Origin: GCA-002727735 sp038134525
Lineage (GTDB): Bacteria; Bacteroidota; Bacteroidia; Flavobacteriales_D; Parvicellaceae
Direction of reading: 5' to 3'
Assembly: GCA_038134525.1 (NCBI GenBank)
Contig: JAYPVI010000007.1
Coordinates: 1-64,000, forward strand
Length of the DNA stretch: 64,000 bases
Below the pieces are notes generated by a model. That model saw only the letters and a list, made by a program, of their open reading frames with translations. It was not told the origin of the DNA and did no database searches. The first letter of the stretch is position 1. Each line of letters opens with the position of its first letter. The position numbers were made by a program, and so were the translations under genes. Of this stretch, positions 44,801 through 54,119 are shown piece by piece.

Positions 44801-46462
44801 TATAAATCCCGTAGAACCATTGTAACATGCTGGCCCATAGTTGCTAACATTGGTTACTTGTGGATCAGGTGAATCAAAAATATCAACAGTTTGAACAGCT
44901 GCAGTACATGATTGAGCATCCTTTACTAAAACAGAAAAAGGACTACTTATATAAGATAAATTTAAAAACTGATTAGAATTTTGCCAGTTTATACCATTAT
45001 CAATACTAAATTCATAAGGAGTTGTACCTCCGCTAGCAGAAATGATGATTTCACCTTTATTATTTGAACATGTATCGTCAACTTTCTGATAAGTAAAGTT
45101 TAACTGGATTGGTTCAGTTATAGTTACTTGATGATTTATCGAGCAAAGTTGATCCGTAATAGTTACATAATAATTTCCAGCAGATCCATTAAATGTAGCG
45201 TTATTTTGACCTGTCAATGCTGTATTTGTAGCACTTTCATACCATTGATATGTAACAGCACCCTGGGTGTTTGAAGGCGTAACCGTAACTGATCCGTTAT
45301 TACCAAAACAGGGTGCATTGGTTATATTATCAGAAGCTGTGATGCTACAACATACTGGACCCGCATTTAAAACAATACCTGTTTGGGTCACAATACATCC
45401 ATTTTGATCGGTAATGGTAAGGTCGTAAGTACCTGGTTGCAAAGGACTAAAACTGTGATTTAAAGAACTTGATGTTGCATTTAAAGAAGAGGGTCCTGAT
45501 AGATCATAAATATAATCCGCACTCCCGCCATCTATGGTTACATCTATTACCCCATCGTTATCACCAGCACAATTTTCAACAGTGGTAGATACATTTAGAA
45601 TCTCTAAAACATCATAATTTATGGTAACATCGTCTTGACAAGTAATACCAGCATTATTGGTGTAAGTAACTTGGTAGGTTGTTGTAGCACTAGGAATTAC
45701 ACTTATCGTGTCATTATCTCCTGGAGGTAACGTAGAGCTAATATGTGACCAATCATAATAAAATGGATCGTTTGCCTGAATTTCAAAATTATCTATTCCC
45801 CAGTTATCTCTTTGTTGCAAAAAGCTGATGATATTTGGTGGATTGGAAGCAAAACCGGGTATAGTTTGAATGACTCTAAATTGAACTCCGTTCCATTGAG
45901 CCGCAGGAGGTATAGAAACACTTGCAGATCTCCATTGTGGAGGGAGACTTGGATCAGGTGAATAAGAGGAAGTTAAATTATACCAATTATTTGAAGCATC
46001 GTTATATTGTATAAAAACATTTTCTGATGGACTATTACAGCCAGATCCTGTTTCTTCACTTAATTCTGTTAATCTAATATCAACTGAAAGGGTTCCTCCC
46101 CATGTTAAATTTAAAGGAGGGGTTAAAAACTCTCTTGGTGACACACTGTTTGCTATCCAAAAGAAAGGAGTACCATCAACAGCTGAAACACAAGTTGTAT
46201 TATAAATTCCATTTGGTGTGGTTACCCAGTTTGGGTTGCTAGACTGTGTATTAAAATTATCTGAGAAAACAGTATTACTTGTACCCAATCCAGTTGCAAT
46301 CAGCTCAACAATATCCCCTGCACAATTAACTGTATTTGAAGAGGATTGTATAGACACGGAGCACTGAGTGTAAACAACATTATTAAATGTAAGAATCAGT
46401 GCTAAACAAAAAGATATGTTAGTGAAAAACCTCAATCCTAATCTAAAATAGAAAAATGGCAC
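41864..46462 (-). CDS. Giant SprB-like repeat adhesin with T9SS type B C-terminal domain
   Basis: A 1,532-residue secreted protein. The apparent start is GTG (46462); a TTG nine codons later is an alternative, and both precede the hydrophobic signal (FFTNISFCLALILTFNNVVYT). Residues ~60-245 look like a jelly-roll/MAM-like domain (FSDNFNTQSSNPNWVTT...DNWGIDNFEIQA). Many ~75-residue SprB-like repeats follow, each of the form NPxCxGxxxGxIxVxxxGGxxPYxYSIDGG...GxYxVxVxDxNGC. PKD-like domains (WIFGDGG...HVYYSVGTYNVSL) precede the CHU_C domain (YTPNAFTPNGDGVNDVFLPII...VFDRWGNLVFES), a T9SS sorting signal. Surface adhesion or gliding adhesin role inferred from SprB. Tandem paralogue of the next gene. 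Confidence 0.88.
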   Translation of the reverse strand: MPFFYFRLGLRFFTNISFCLALILTFNNVVYTQCSVSIQSSSNTVNCAGDIVELIATGLGTSNTVFSDNFNTQSSNPNWVTTPNGIYNTTCVSAVDGTPFFWIANSVSPREFLTPPLNLTWGGTLSVDIRLTELSEETGSGCNSPSENVFIQYNDASNNWYNLTSSYSPDPSLPPQWRSASVSIPPAAQWNGVQFRVIQTIPGFASNPPNIISFLQQRDNWGIDNFEIQANDPFYYDWSHISSTLPPGDNDTISVIPSATTTYQVTYTNNAGITCQDDVTINYDVLEILNVSTTVENCAGDNDGVIDVTIDGGSADYIYDLSGPSSLNATSSSLNHSFSPLQPGTYDLTITDQNGCIVTQTGIVLNAGPVCCSITASDNITNAPCFGNNGSVTVTPSNTQGAVTYQWYESATNTALTGQNNATFNGSAGNYYVTITDQLCSINHQVTITEPIQLNFTYQKVDDTCSNNKGEIIISASGGTTPYEFSIDNGINWQNSNQFLNLSYISSPFSVLVKDAQSCTAAVQTVDIFDSPDPQVTNVSNYGPACYNGSTGFIDITATSASNPLSYSINGGTTFQNTNTFSGLSSGSYSVLVEDVNGCQTSWGNIIFNNPQELIISAVNMVTPLCYDSCDGQIDVIANGGSGNLSYSIDGGTNFFGNNSFTNQCPGLFNIAVLDDSSCISSSNNQLLEPTDIQTTLTVIHPQCIGSSNGQVDFQISGGTSPYTVSWSGPQLPSSPITGLTDGTYFLVITDANGCIDSNEVIIATISSFPAPVIDSIIIVNPLCHQQSNGEISIYASGSGTPFNYDIGNSINTQNNHVFSNLSAGSYNVVVTDVNQCSSTSTPIQLQDPAQLVLVSQINNATCSYTNDGNIDLSSSFGGTGSLEFSIDGGLYQSSGLYQNILPGNYDLYVRDANGCVENSMGTYLPPYPIDIQATVTNPTCYGYNDGQIVFTITGGTNPDTVTWSSRPNAGYGTNPLLGSIPWGNNNNFITNNTITNLYSITDTIWVIDSNGCRDSLEITVLDPNTAQIDTLIATDVLCHDDSTGLLHVTLQNSNSFIIDLDTFHIIQSDTMFINLPSDTGWVISFDTLGCKDSLQFIIHDPPPLNIIPFNDTVICIGSVLTYNMNITGGTPNSNPPPYYYYWDNTLQSNPFQLTPSSSSIFNYYALDRNGCSTDTLLLDVQLYPELSLSLSTYLDSICVGDTINIEAFATGGSGTGYDYNWTNGLSNNSSQLLNPSQTTTYNLTLNDDCSTPTAFTSVTIVVNPLPIVDFILDTTVGCFPHEILLTQMNTDTSLAALWIFGDGGSSTNFDTVSHVYYSVGTYNVSLTLTDDFGCSDVHNDVVEIFNYPTADFIYNPITPTKVNNAVTFQNTSSNDVTNFYWLIENGSGTFIERFNESFNPILFNITQTDTLQTCLYVSTEIEGCVDTVCYDIAVRDKFYIYTPNAFTPNGDGVNDVFLPIINGYDAEKFIMLVFDRWGNLVFESLNLNIGWNGLSMKNEECQSGVYVYKIILEEKIDESNRAYIGNINLVR

Positions 46463-46549
46463 TGCTACCCTTTTTTAAAATTAATTTACTAAAACCTTTC
46501 GATTTACAATCGAAAACTAATGCATTGGCTAATTGAAAAATTAAATACC

Positions 46550-49500
46550 TCATCTTACCAATGTTACATTACCAAAAAACTCTTTTCGTTTAAAGTTAAT
46601 AATGTCATTTAGTTCCATTCTCCAAATATAAACACCTGGGCCACACATATCTCCTGTTTTATAATGAACTCCATCCCAATTTATATTAAGATTTGTCGAC
46701 TCAAAAACCAATTGACCCCAACGGTTAAATATTTCCATTTTATATCCAAATTCATCTGCGCCTCTTAAAGTTGGTCTAAAAACATCATTTCGACCATCTC
46801 CATCAGCCGTAAAACTATTTGGAATATATATTAAAAAGTCATCCTTAAATTCAATGGTACTACAATAGGTGGTGGTACAACCAAAATTGTTTGAGGCAGC
46901 CAAACAAACTGGATATATTCCAAGGTCCATGTCATGGAATACATAACTAAAATTCTCCGTATTGAATGTTTCTGCTTGATTGGAATCCCCTAGCGTCCAT
47001 AAAAACTGAGTGGCATTTGAAGATGAGTTATTGAAAAAAGAAACGTAGTTATCTACCAATGAGGCGTAACTAGGAGAAAAATTAAAATTGGTTATTGGAT
47101 AAGCATAACTGCAAACTAAGCTATCATATCGTTTTGATCTAGAACAATTTAAACTATCGGTATAAGTTAATGTTATATCCCAACACCCCTCTGAAAGATA
47201 GGTGTGATTAACTGTTCCACATTGATTGGAGAAAGTGGTATCACCAAAATCCCAACTACAAGAACCTGTAGAGTCTGAAAACAGTTCTGTAAATTCAACA
47301 TCCAATGGTAAACATCCTTCGTTTATGTCTATTGTAAAATCTGCTGGTGGAAGTGGAAACACCGTAATGTAAACAGATCCTGTTACGGAAGGTGTTTCGC
47401 AAGCATCATTAACAGTCACTGTATAGTTTTTAGAATATAATGGATATACCAAATGATGTGAAGTGTCAGACAACCCACTATTCCAACTGTATTGATAACC
47501 CGTTCCCAATCCTCCTGAAACGGAGGCGAAAATTAATGTTGTATCACTGTTACACATAAAGGTGTCTGCAGACATAGACAAGATCATTGGAGGGTGTAAA
47601 TAAACAAACTGAATCATCGTATCAGAATAACAACCTACATCATCTACTCCATAAACATAAATAGAAGTATCACTATTTGTCATCCAGTTTAATAAACTAC
47701 CAGTACTTCCATCAGACCAGAAATAATCTAAATTACCTGTCCCCCCTATAATATTGGCTTGAGATGTAATCGTTCCACCAATACAAATGGTTGTATCTAT
47801 GGAAAAATTTGAAAACGTAAGATCAGTTGGGGATAAAATATCTACTGTTGCTGAATCCAAACACCCATTTGCATTGGCAGCATAAACAGTATACGTTCCA
47901 GCACAGAGCGAATCGAAATTAGAGGAGTAGTTAATAAGTGTTTGATTCGTAGACAGGTAATAAGAATTTGCTGTTGATGAATTTATATTAATCTGTCCTA
48001 AGCAATCCGCAAAGCAAATTTCATCTGTTATTAAAATCGTATCAATTTGTACTAGGATGGGGTCAGTTAGCGAAATAGTTGTGTCTACAGAGCAACCACA
48101 ACTGTCAGAAACAATAAAATTGTAATTACCTGAGGGTAAATTATTAAACTGAGTTGTTAACGAAGGTTGAGCACCATTTAGGGAAACTAGAGGAGCACCT
48201 GTGCCACCTGAAATATTAAAACCTACACTACCGTCTGAATAACCAAAACACGTTGGTTGGGTAGCAGTTATATTAAGGTTAATGGTAGGGAGCGATTGAA
48301 TAGAAAATGTTTTGGTCTTTGTACATCCCTGTTGATCAGTTACTAAAATGGTGTGGTTCCCAGCACATACATTAAAGAAATAAGGACTTGTCTGATTGGT
48401 ATTTCCATTATCCACACTATAAGTCAATGCCCCTGATCCTCCAACCGTATTAGAAACATCCACAACCGTATTACAAGAGCACGGTGGGCAGTTTACTTGT
48501 GTTGTGTAATTAATATTAATAGCTTGAGGAATTGTAAGATTAATTACAGGATATGAAGNNNNNNNNNNNNNNNNNNNNNNNNNNNNNNNNNNNNNNNNNN
48601 NNNNNNNNNNNNNNNNNNNNNNNNNNNNNNNNNNNNNNNNNNNNNNNNNNNNNNNNNNGTGTAATTAATATTAATAGCTTGAGGAATTGTAAGATTAATT
48701 ACAGGATATGAAGCTGTACACAATCCATCTGAAATAAAAACATGATAATTCCCATCACTTAAATTCGAAAACGTATTTGAATTTTGATAGGTATTACCAC
48801 TGTCAATTGAATATTGTAGACTCAGTCCTGTAGAACCAAAAACAGCTATTGTTCCATTTAAACTGTCAGAACAAGTTGGGTGCTGGAATATAACGCTATC
48901 AATAGCTGGACCAGCCAAATTAAATATAGAAATTACTTCACTTGCTGTACATCCACTATTGTCAATTACATCTACCATGTAATTTCCAGCACTTAAATTA
49001 TTAAAACTATTACTTGATGTTGAAGGACCTCCATTTAAATTATAACTGTAGGGGGCATTACCACCAAGAACAGCAGCCGTAATGGAACCGTTTCCAGAAG
49101 TACAAGACTCATCTGTTTTTTGAAGATTTAAAGTCATGCTGGTTTGTGTTAGTTCTAGTATAACTGTGCTATCACAACCTTGAGAATTGGTCAGTTGTTG
49201 AGTATAAGTACCTGGCGATGTATATGTTTGCCCATTTAAGACGTAATCGACACAAAATGTATCAATAATGGTACTAAATGAAGAGGAATCTGTACTATCA
49301 ACATTAACAAAAATGTCTAAACTTGCTTGACTAGGTGTAACACCGGCACAATCAGAGTTATCTACATCCACTGAATAAATATCAAAATCAATAGTAAAGG
49401 TTGAATCTACATCCAAACAAGTGGGTGACCAACAATACCTTAAGTATACGCTAGAAAGGTTTCCGTAGTATCCATTTATTGTATTATTAGCATTAAAATT

Positions 49501-50640
49501 AACATTGTTACCGATTGTATTTTCCCAATTAGAGTAAGACACATTATTGCCACCAATTGGTATTGGGCTTTGGTAATTATTCAATAAACTAAAGTTGGAA
49601 GAGTTCAATTGAATATAAATGGAATCATTTACATCCGTAATGTTTGCATCCACATCAAAACAAACTGTATCGTTAACACTTACATCAATTTGAAGAGAGT
49701 AATTTGGGAAAGATCCTTGGTATCCATTTACAGCTAAAGATGGAGGAGGTGGAACTGTACAAGGTAAAGAAGCATATTGAACATCTCTTCTAACTTCACC
49801 TAGTTTACTTCCATTTCTAAATTCCTCGACTTTTACGGTAAAAACAAAATAACCAATAATAGAAGGTGTTGCAGATATTAACCCACTAGCAGGATCAATT
49901 GCCATTGGGGGATTACCTCCCACAATATTATTAATGCTATATCCCCCAGCCCATTGACAAGCAGGATAAAAAGGATATGTACCTGAACCGGCACTAGTTC
50001 CATTCGAATTTCCACTAGAATTTAATGGATCTACTAAAGTATATACTAAGGAGTCACCGTCTGGGTCTACGGCAGGAAAACTCATTAATTTAGTATTATT
50101 AGCACAAAAATAGGCGTCAGGAGGATAAACTCCGAAATCAGGAGATGAGTTTTGACCTATGGAAGGATCAGGAAACATAGCAAAAATGGTAATACCAGTA
50201 TTACTTGGATTTTGCATATTAGCGATAATACCATTTCTAGCATACGCTTGATATTGAATGTAATATCCATTCACATTGTTAGATAAGAATTTAGGTACAC
50301 TATTCGAATAAATTCCTTCTTCAATTCTTACCACATTCGGATCTGGTGAATAACACGCATCACCAAGAGTTACAAAGCCTATACTAGTTCTGTTTAGAGT
50401 TTGTGTGCTGATTAAATTATGAGTTTGTGCATCATAAATTCCAATAGTGGCTGAGGTTGGAAGATTAGCAGAAAAACTTGCATTAATTTCGTCTTTATAT
50501 AATCTAAGTTGAAAAATATAGTTTGCTCCTGATCCAGTATTGTTGGTCATGGTGATTTTAAAATCACCTCCCACAATATGAGAACCATAAGATTGGAATG
50601 AAATAAGTAAAAGAATGATATAAAAAAAATAGTTCTTCAT
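46550..50640 (-). CDS. Giant SprB-like repeat protein with T9SS C-terminal domain, interrupted by a false 100-N gap
   Basis: The ATG at 50640 (MKNYFFYIILLLISFQSYGSHIVGGDF) is preferred over a TTG 12 codons upstream. The N-terminal ~270 residues are the SHIVGG-type domain of Bacteroidota gliding proteins, followed by SprB-like repeats, PKD-like segments (SCSWDFGDTTFSNQCGTVNHTY) and the CHU_C end (YIPNSFTADGDGRNDVFRPTL...IFNRWGQLVFES). The frame breaks only at an N run (48559-48658). The flanks share an exact 55-bp overlap, and collapsing it joins SYPVINLTIPQAININY to TTQVNCPPC in the same frame, giving about 1,311 residues. As deposited it appears as two broken frames. Function inferred as surface adhesin. 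Confidence 0.87.
48504..48558. repeat. 55-bp exact repeat, left side of N gap
   Basis: Begins GTGTAATTAATATTAATAGC and ends GGATATGAAG. It is identical to 48659-48713, consistent with two overlapping contig ends rather than a biological repeat. Confidence 0.9.
48559..48658. other. Assembly gap (100 N)
   Basis: Exactly 100 undetermined bases, a standard scaffold placeholder. The matching 55-bp flanks suggest that no sequence is missing. Confidence 0.95.
48659..48713. repeat. 55-bp exact repeat, right side of N gap
   Basis: It is the second copy of 48504-48558. The offset of 155 between copies maps the upstream reading frame onto the downstream one. Confidence 0.9.
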
Positions 50641-50793
50641 TTGGCAAAAACAGGATGCAGTATTCAATTTAATCAATAAAATAACAATGTTTTTTTTAAG
50701 AACGAATAATATATTAAGAGTTGGCCAAATTAATCAAGATTAATGTGAATAATTCATTTTAATTCTCTTATTTCGAGAAAATAATAATAAATA

Positions 50794-51276
50794 GTGTCTA
50801 TTTTAATTATACAAACAGGGGGTACAATTGATAAAATCTATCCAAAAACCATAAATGGTTGGGGATTTGAAATTGGTGAAGCTGCAGTTCATCAAATATT
50901 ATCTAACAAAGAACTATCCGTTGATTACCGTATCATCTCCGCATGTAAGAAAGACAGTACACAACTTAACGAAAAGGACCGAAACAACATATTAAACATA
51001 TGTCAACAATCAAGTGAAGAACAAATCATCATCACTCACGGTACAGACACCATATTAGACACAGCTAAATTCCTTTCTATCATTGAAGATAAAACCATTG
51101 TGCTAACAGGTTCTTTTTTACCACAAGCGTTTAAAAATTCAGATGCTGAATTTAATATTGGCATGGCGATTTCGGCCGTTCAAACCCTTAATAGTGGAAT
51201 ATATGTATCTTTAAATGGAATTATTGCAAGCCACAATGAGCTACAGCGAGACGATTCAGGAAAATATCACACATAA
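50794..51276 (+). CDS. Single-domain asparaginase-like protein
   Basis: A 160-residue protein that matches only the N-terminal domain of type I/II L-asparaginases: ILIIQTGGTIDK (residues 3-14, catalytic Thr loop), ITHGTDTILDTAKFL (second catalytic Thr-Asp) and VLTGSFLPQAFKNSDAEFN. The C-terminal domain is absent. The start is GTG. Short asparaginase-domain proteins of this size occur in several Bacteroidota, so it is probably not a broken gene, but activity is uncertain without the second domain. Its last 41 bases overlap the next gene, so the pair is coupled. Confidence 0.82.
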   Translation: MSILIIQTGGTIDKIYPKTINGWGFEIGEAAVHQILSNKELSVDYRIISACKKDSTQLNEKDRNNILNICQQSSEEQIIITHGTDTILDTAKFLSIIEDKTIVLTGSFLPQAFKNSDAEFNIGMAISAVQTLNSGIYVSLNGIIASHNELQRDDSGKYHT

Positions 51277-52219
51277 AGTTAAACTTCCAAAAAAAGAAGA
51301 TTTAAAAAAAGCTCAGTTGAGAATTAATAAATTCATCAATAGAACTCCGGTACTAACCTCTTCCACATTAGATAAAAAATTGAAATGTAAGGTGTTTTTT
51401 AAATGTGAGAATTTTCAAAAAATGGGTGCTTTTAAAATGAGGGGCGCATCAAACAGTCTGCTTAAAATGAATAAGAATGATTTAAAAAAAGGGGTAGCCA
51501 CACATTCTTCAGGAAATTTTGCACAAGCTGTTGCTTTAAGTTCAAAAATGTCAGGTGTTAAAGCACATATCGTCATGCCGACTAATGCACCAACCGTCAA
51601 AAAAAACAGTACAATTGGGTATAATGCAAATGTGATAGACTGCCCTCCTACTCTAAAAGATAGAGAAGACACACTACAAAAAGTAATTGATCAAACAGGT
51701 GCATCAGCCATGCATCCTTACAATGATATCAATGTTATTGAAGGAAATTCCACCGCTGCAATGGAGCTTCTAGAGGATTATCCAGATTTAGATGCCATTT
51801 TTGCTCCAGTAGGAGGAGGTGGTCTAATTTCAGGCACCTGTTTAGCAGCTAAGTATTTTTCAAATGCAAAAGTATACGGGGCAGAGCCTGAAGGAGCAGA
51901 TGATGCTTATCGATCCTTTCAAAAGGGAGAGATTATTCCGATGGTAAACCCTCAAACTATTGCAGATGGATTAAGAACAAGCTTAGGGGAAATTGGATTT
52001 GAAATCATGAAAACTCATCTAGACTCTATTTTCACCGTTTCAGAGTCTGAAATCATTAGTGCAATGAAGTGGATGTGGCAAAAAATGAAAATCATAATAG
52101 AACCTTCAAGTGCAGTTCCTTTAGCTGCGCTTATTAAAAATCACGAACTTTTTAAAGAACAACAAGTTGGCATTATCATTTCTGGTGGCAATGTGGACTT
52201 TGATAATTTACCATTTTAA
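51236..52219 (+). CDS. PLP-dependent threonine/serine dehydratase-like enzyme
   Basis: A 327-residue fold-type II PLP enzyme. The ATG at 51236 is chosen; it overlaps the asparaginase-like gene by 41 bases. Schiff-base Lys67 lies in FQKMGAFKMRGASNSLL. SSGNFAQAVALSSK (phosphate/substrate Ser-Gly-Asn), VGGGGLISG (glycine-rich PLP loop), and the ISGGNVDF end complete the family pattern. Length fits catabolic threonine dehydratase/serine racemase (no regulatory ACT domain). Substrate (Thr, Ser, or hydroxyaspartate-type) cannot be told. Coupling to an asparaginase suggests amino-acid deamination, by inference. Confidence 0.87.
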   Translation: MSYSETIQENITHKVKLPKKEDLKKAQLRINKFINRTPVLTSSTLDKKLKCKVFFKCENFQKMGAFKMRGASNSLLKMNKNDLKKGVATHSSGNFAQAVALSSKMSGVKAHIVMPTNAPTVKKNSTIGYNANVIDCPPTLKDREDTLQKVIDQTGASAMHPYNDINVIEGNSTAAMELLEDYPDLDAIFAPVGGGGLISGTCLAAKYFSNAKVYGAEPEGADDAYRSFQKGEIIPMVNPQTIADGLRTSLGEIGFEIMKTHLDSIFTVSESEIISAMKWMWQKMKIIIEPSSAVPLAALIKNHELFKEQQVGIIISGGNVDFDNLPF

Positions 52220-52228
52220 TTTAATGCT

Positions 52229-52723
52229 ATGAAAAAAGTGGATCTATTACTTAATGAATATGGTGAAAGTCACCAAAATAAAACCAACAAATTTATTCAC
52301 TGGCTGTGTGTACCCGCTATATTCTTCAGCATTGTTGGTTTAGTCTGGGAAATCCCATTAGGACCCCTAGTAGACTTAAAATATAATGGGTATCAATATG
52401 TAAATTGGGCTTCGCTAACTCTTTGTCTAGTTTTTGTTTACTATTTCACCCTTTCCCCCTTACTCACCATAGGGATGATCTTATTTTCTGGAGGATGTTT
52501 GTATTTCATAAACTTGATTGAAAATTCAATTATAGCTGGTATTATTGGTCTAGATTTGTGGGCAATTTCCCTAATCATTTTTGCATTGGCATGGGTTTTT
52601 CAATTTATTGGTCATCATATTGAAGGTAAAAAGCCATCATTTCTAAAAGATATACAGTTTCTGATGATTGGACCAGCTTGGTTAATGCACTTTATCTATA
52701 AAAAACTCCATATTCCCTATTAG
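52229..52723 (+). CDS. Mpo1-like (DUF962) membrane protein
   Basis: A 164-residue polytopic protein with four predicted helices. It has the Mpo1/YGL010W signature: YGESHQNKTNKFIHWLCVPAI (residues ~11-31) and FIGHHIEGKKPSFLKDIQFLMIGPAWLMHF near the end, with the histidines that bind Fe2+. Yeast Mpo1 is a dioxygenase that removes one carbon from 2-hydroxy fatty acids made during phytosphingosine breakdown. The same activity here is inferred. It follows the dehydratase by nine bases and precedes the GT-C-like gene by five. Confidence 0.85.
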   Translation: MKKVDLLLNEYGESHQNKTNKFIHWLCVPAIFFSIVGLVWEIPLGPLVDLKYNGYQYVNWASLTLCLVFVYYFTLSPLLTIGMILFSGGCLYFINLIENSIIAGIIGLDLWAISLIIFALAWVFQFIGHHIEGKKPSFLKDIQFLMIGPAWLMHFIYKKLHIPY

Positions 52724-52728
52724 ATTAC

Positions 52729-54117
52729 ATGATTTTTAAGTTGGCTAAAAACAAAAGCTCATTGCTATTAATAGGGTTTATATTCTTATCTACAGTATTA
52801 ATCAATTTTAGCCATCATAGGTGGCAACAAGAAGATAAAATCATAGAATGGGATATTAAGTCCTATTATGCTTACCTACCAGCTACATTTATTTACCAAG
52901 ACTTATCATTAGATTTTATTCATGATGAATCAGGAAAGTTTAAAGACTTAATCTGGCCCATTGAAACTCCATTAAAGAAAAAAGCCATCATTACTACCAT
53001 GGGCATGTCCATCTTATATGCTCCTTTTTTTGGTATGGCTCACGTTTATGCTCAAGCAAGCGATTATGATGCTGATGGCTATTCCATGCCCTATCGGTTC
53101 GCATTGGTTTTTAGTGCTTTATTCTACGTTCTGGTGGGATTGCTTTTTTTAAGAAAAACCTTAAAACACTTTTTTGATGAAGGGGTAACTTCACTTGTAT
53201 TAATAGCAGTTGGTATGGGGACTAATTTGTTCTATTACACAACTTATGAGGCTGCTATGCCTCACGCATTTAATTTCTCGCTCATCTCCATTTTTGTGTA
53301 TTACACTTTTCGATTTTATCAAAATCCGAGTTATGGAAAAATAGGCTTCTTGGGGTTATTAGCAGGACTGATCACGCTTATTCGACCAACCAATATTTTA
53401 GTACTCTTATTTTTCTTGCTTTGGAATGTATTTTCTCTCTCTTCTTTTAAATCAAGAATAACCTGGTTTCTACACCAGTATAAAATGATTTTAATAATGG
53501 TAATTGCTTTTATCCTAGTTTGGATTCCTCAATTTACCTATTGGTACTGGGTTTCTGGGGAAATATTTTACTTCACATACGGAGAAGCTGGAGGTAAATT
53601 TTTCTTTCTCAATCCACAAATAAAAAATATACTCATCAGCTATAAAAAAGGATGGTTTGTATATACCCCTATCATGTTTGTAGCCTTTGTTGGTATATTT
53701 AGCTTACCTAAAATTAAGGAAGGTCTTTTTGCACCTGTTCTAATTTTTATTATCCTCAATATTTATGTCCTTTCTTCATGGTGGTGTTGGTGGTTTGGCG
53801 GATCCTTTGGGCTAAGGGCATTTATTGATTGTTATGCGATAATGGCTATTCCTCTTGGAGCTTTTTTGCACTACGCACTCTCAAATAAATGGCTTAAATA
53901 CACCTTACCTGCCCTTGTGATTTTACTAATTGGTTTTAATAATTTTCAAATCCAACAATACAAAAACAGTGCTATTCATTATTGGTGGATGAATAAAGAA
54001 GCATATTGGGAAACCTTTCTCAAACTAAGACCAACAGCTCGATACTGGGAAGTAATTACTATTCCAGATTACGATAAAGCTCGAGAAGGGGTTTACGTAG
54101 ATAAGAAACCTGAATAA
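52729..54117 (+). CDS. Polytopic membrane protein, GT-C glycosyltransferase-like
   Basis: A 462-residue protein with about ten to twelve membrane helices. An early conserved polar stretch in the first periplasmic loop (IIEWDIKSYYAYLPATFIYQDL, residues ~37-58) carries the WDxxxYYAYLPA pattern seen in Bacteroidota GT-C-type enzymes that use polyprenyl-phosphate sugars. A further polar loop (VLSSWWCWWFGGSFGLRAFIDCYAIMA) is also typical. The donor and acceptor are unknown. Ends three bases before the convergent fadH stop. Confidence 0.7.
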   Translation: MIFKLAKNKSSLLLIGFIFLSTVLINFSHHRWQQEDKIIEWDIKSYYAYLPATFIYQDLSLDFIHDESGKFKDLIWPIETPLKKKAIITTMGMSILYAPFFGMAHVYAQASDYDADGYSMPYRFALVFSALFYVLVGLLFLRKTLKHFFDEGVTSLVLIAVGMGTNLFYYTTYEAAMPHAFNFSLISIFVYYTFRFYQNPSYGKIGFLGLLAGLITLIRPTNILVLLFFLLWNVFSLSSFKSRITWFLHQYKMILIMVIAFILVWIPQFTYWYWVSGEIFYFTYGEAGGKFFFLNPQIKNILISYKKGWFVYTPIMFVAFVGIFSLPKIKEGLFAPVLIFIILNIYVLSSWWCWWFGGSFGLRAFIDCYAIMAIPLGAFLHYALSNKWLKYTLPALVILLIGFNNFQIQQYKNSAIHYWWMNKEAYWETFLKLRPTARYWEVITIPDYDKAREGVYVDKKPE

Positions 54118-54119
54118 AG

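Noticed and set aside
48544..48713. Two truncated adhesin genes or an insertion at the N gap
   Set aside because: The flanking 55-mers are identical and restore the frame when collapsed, so an assembly artefact is simpler.
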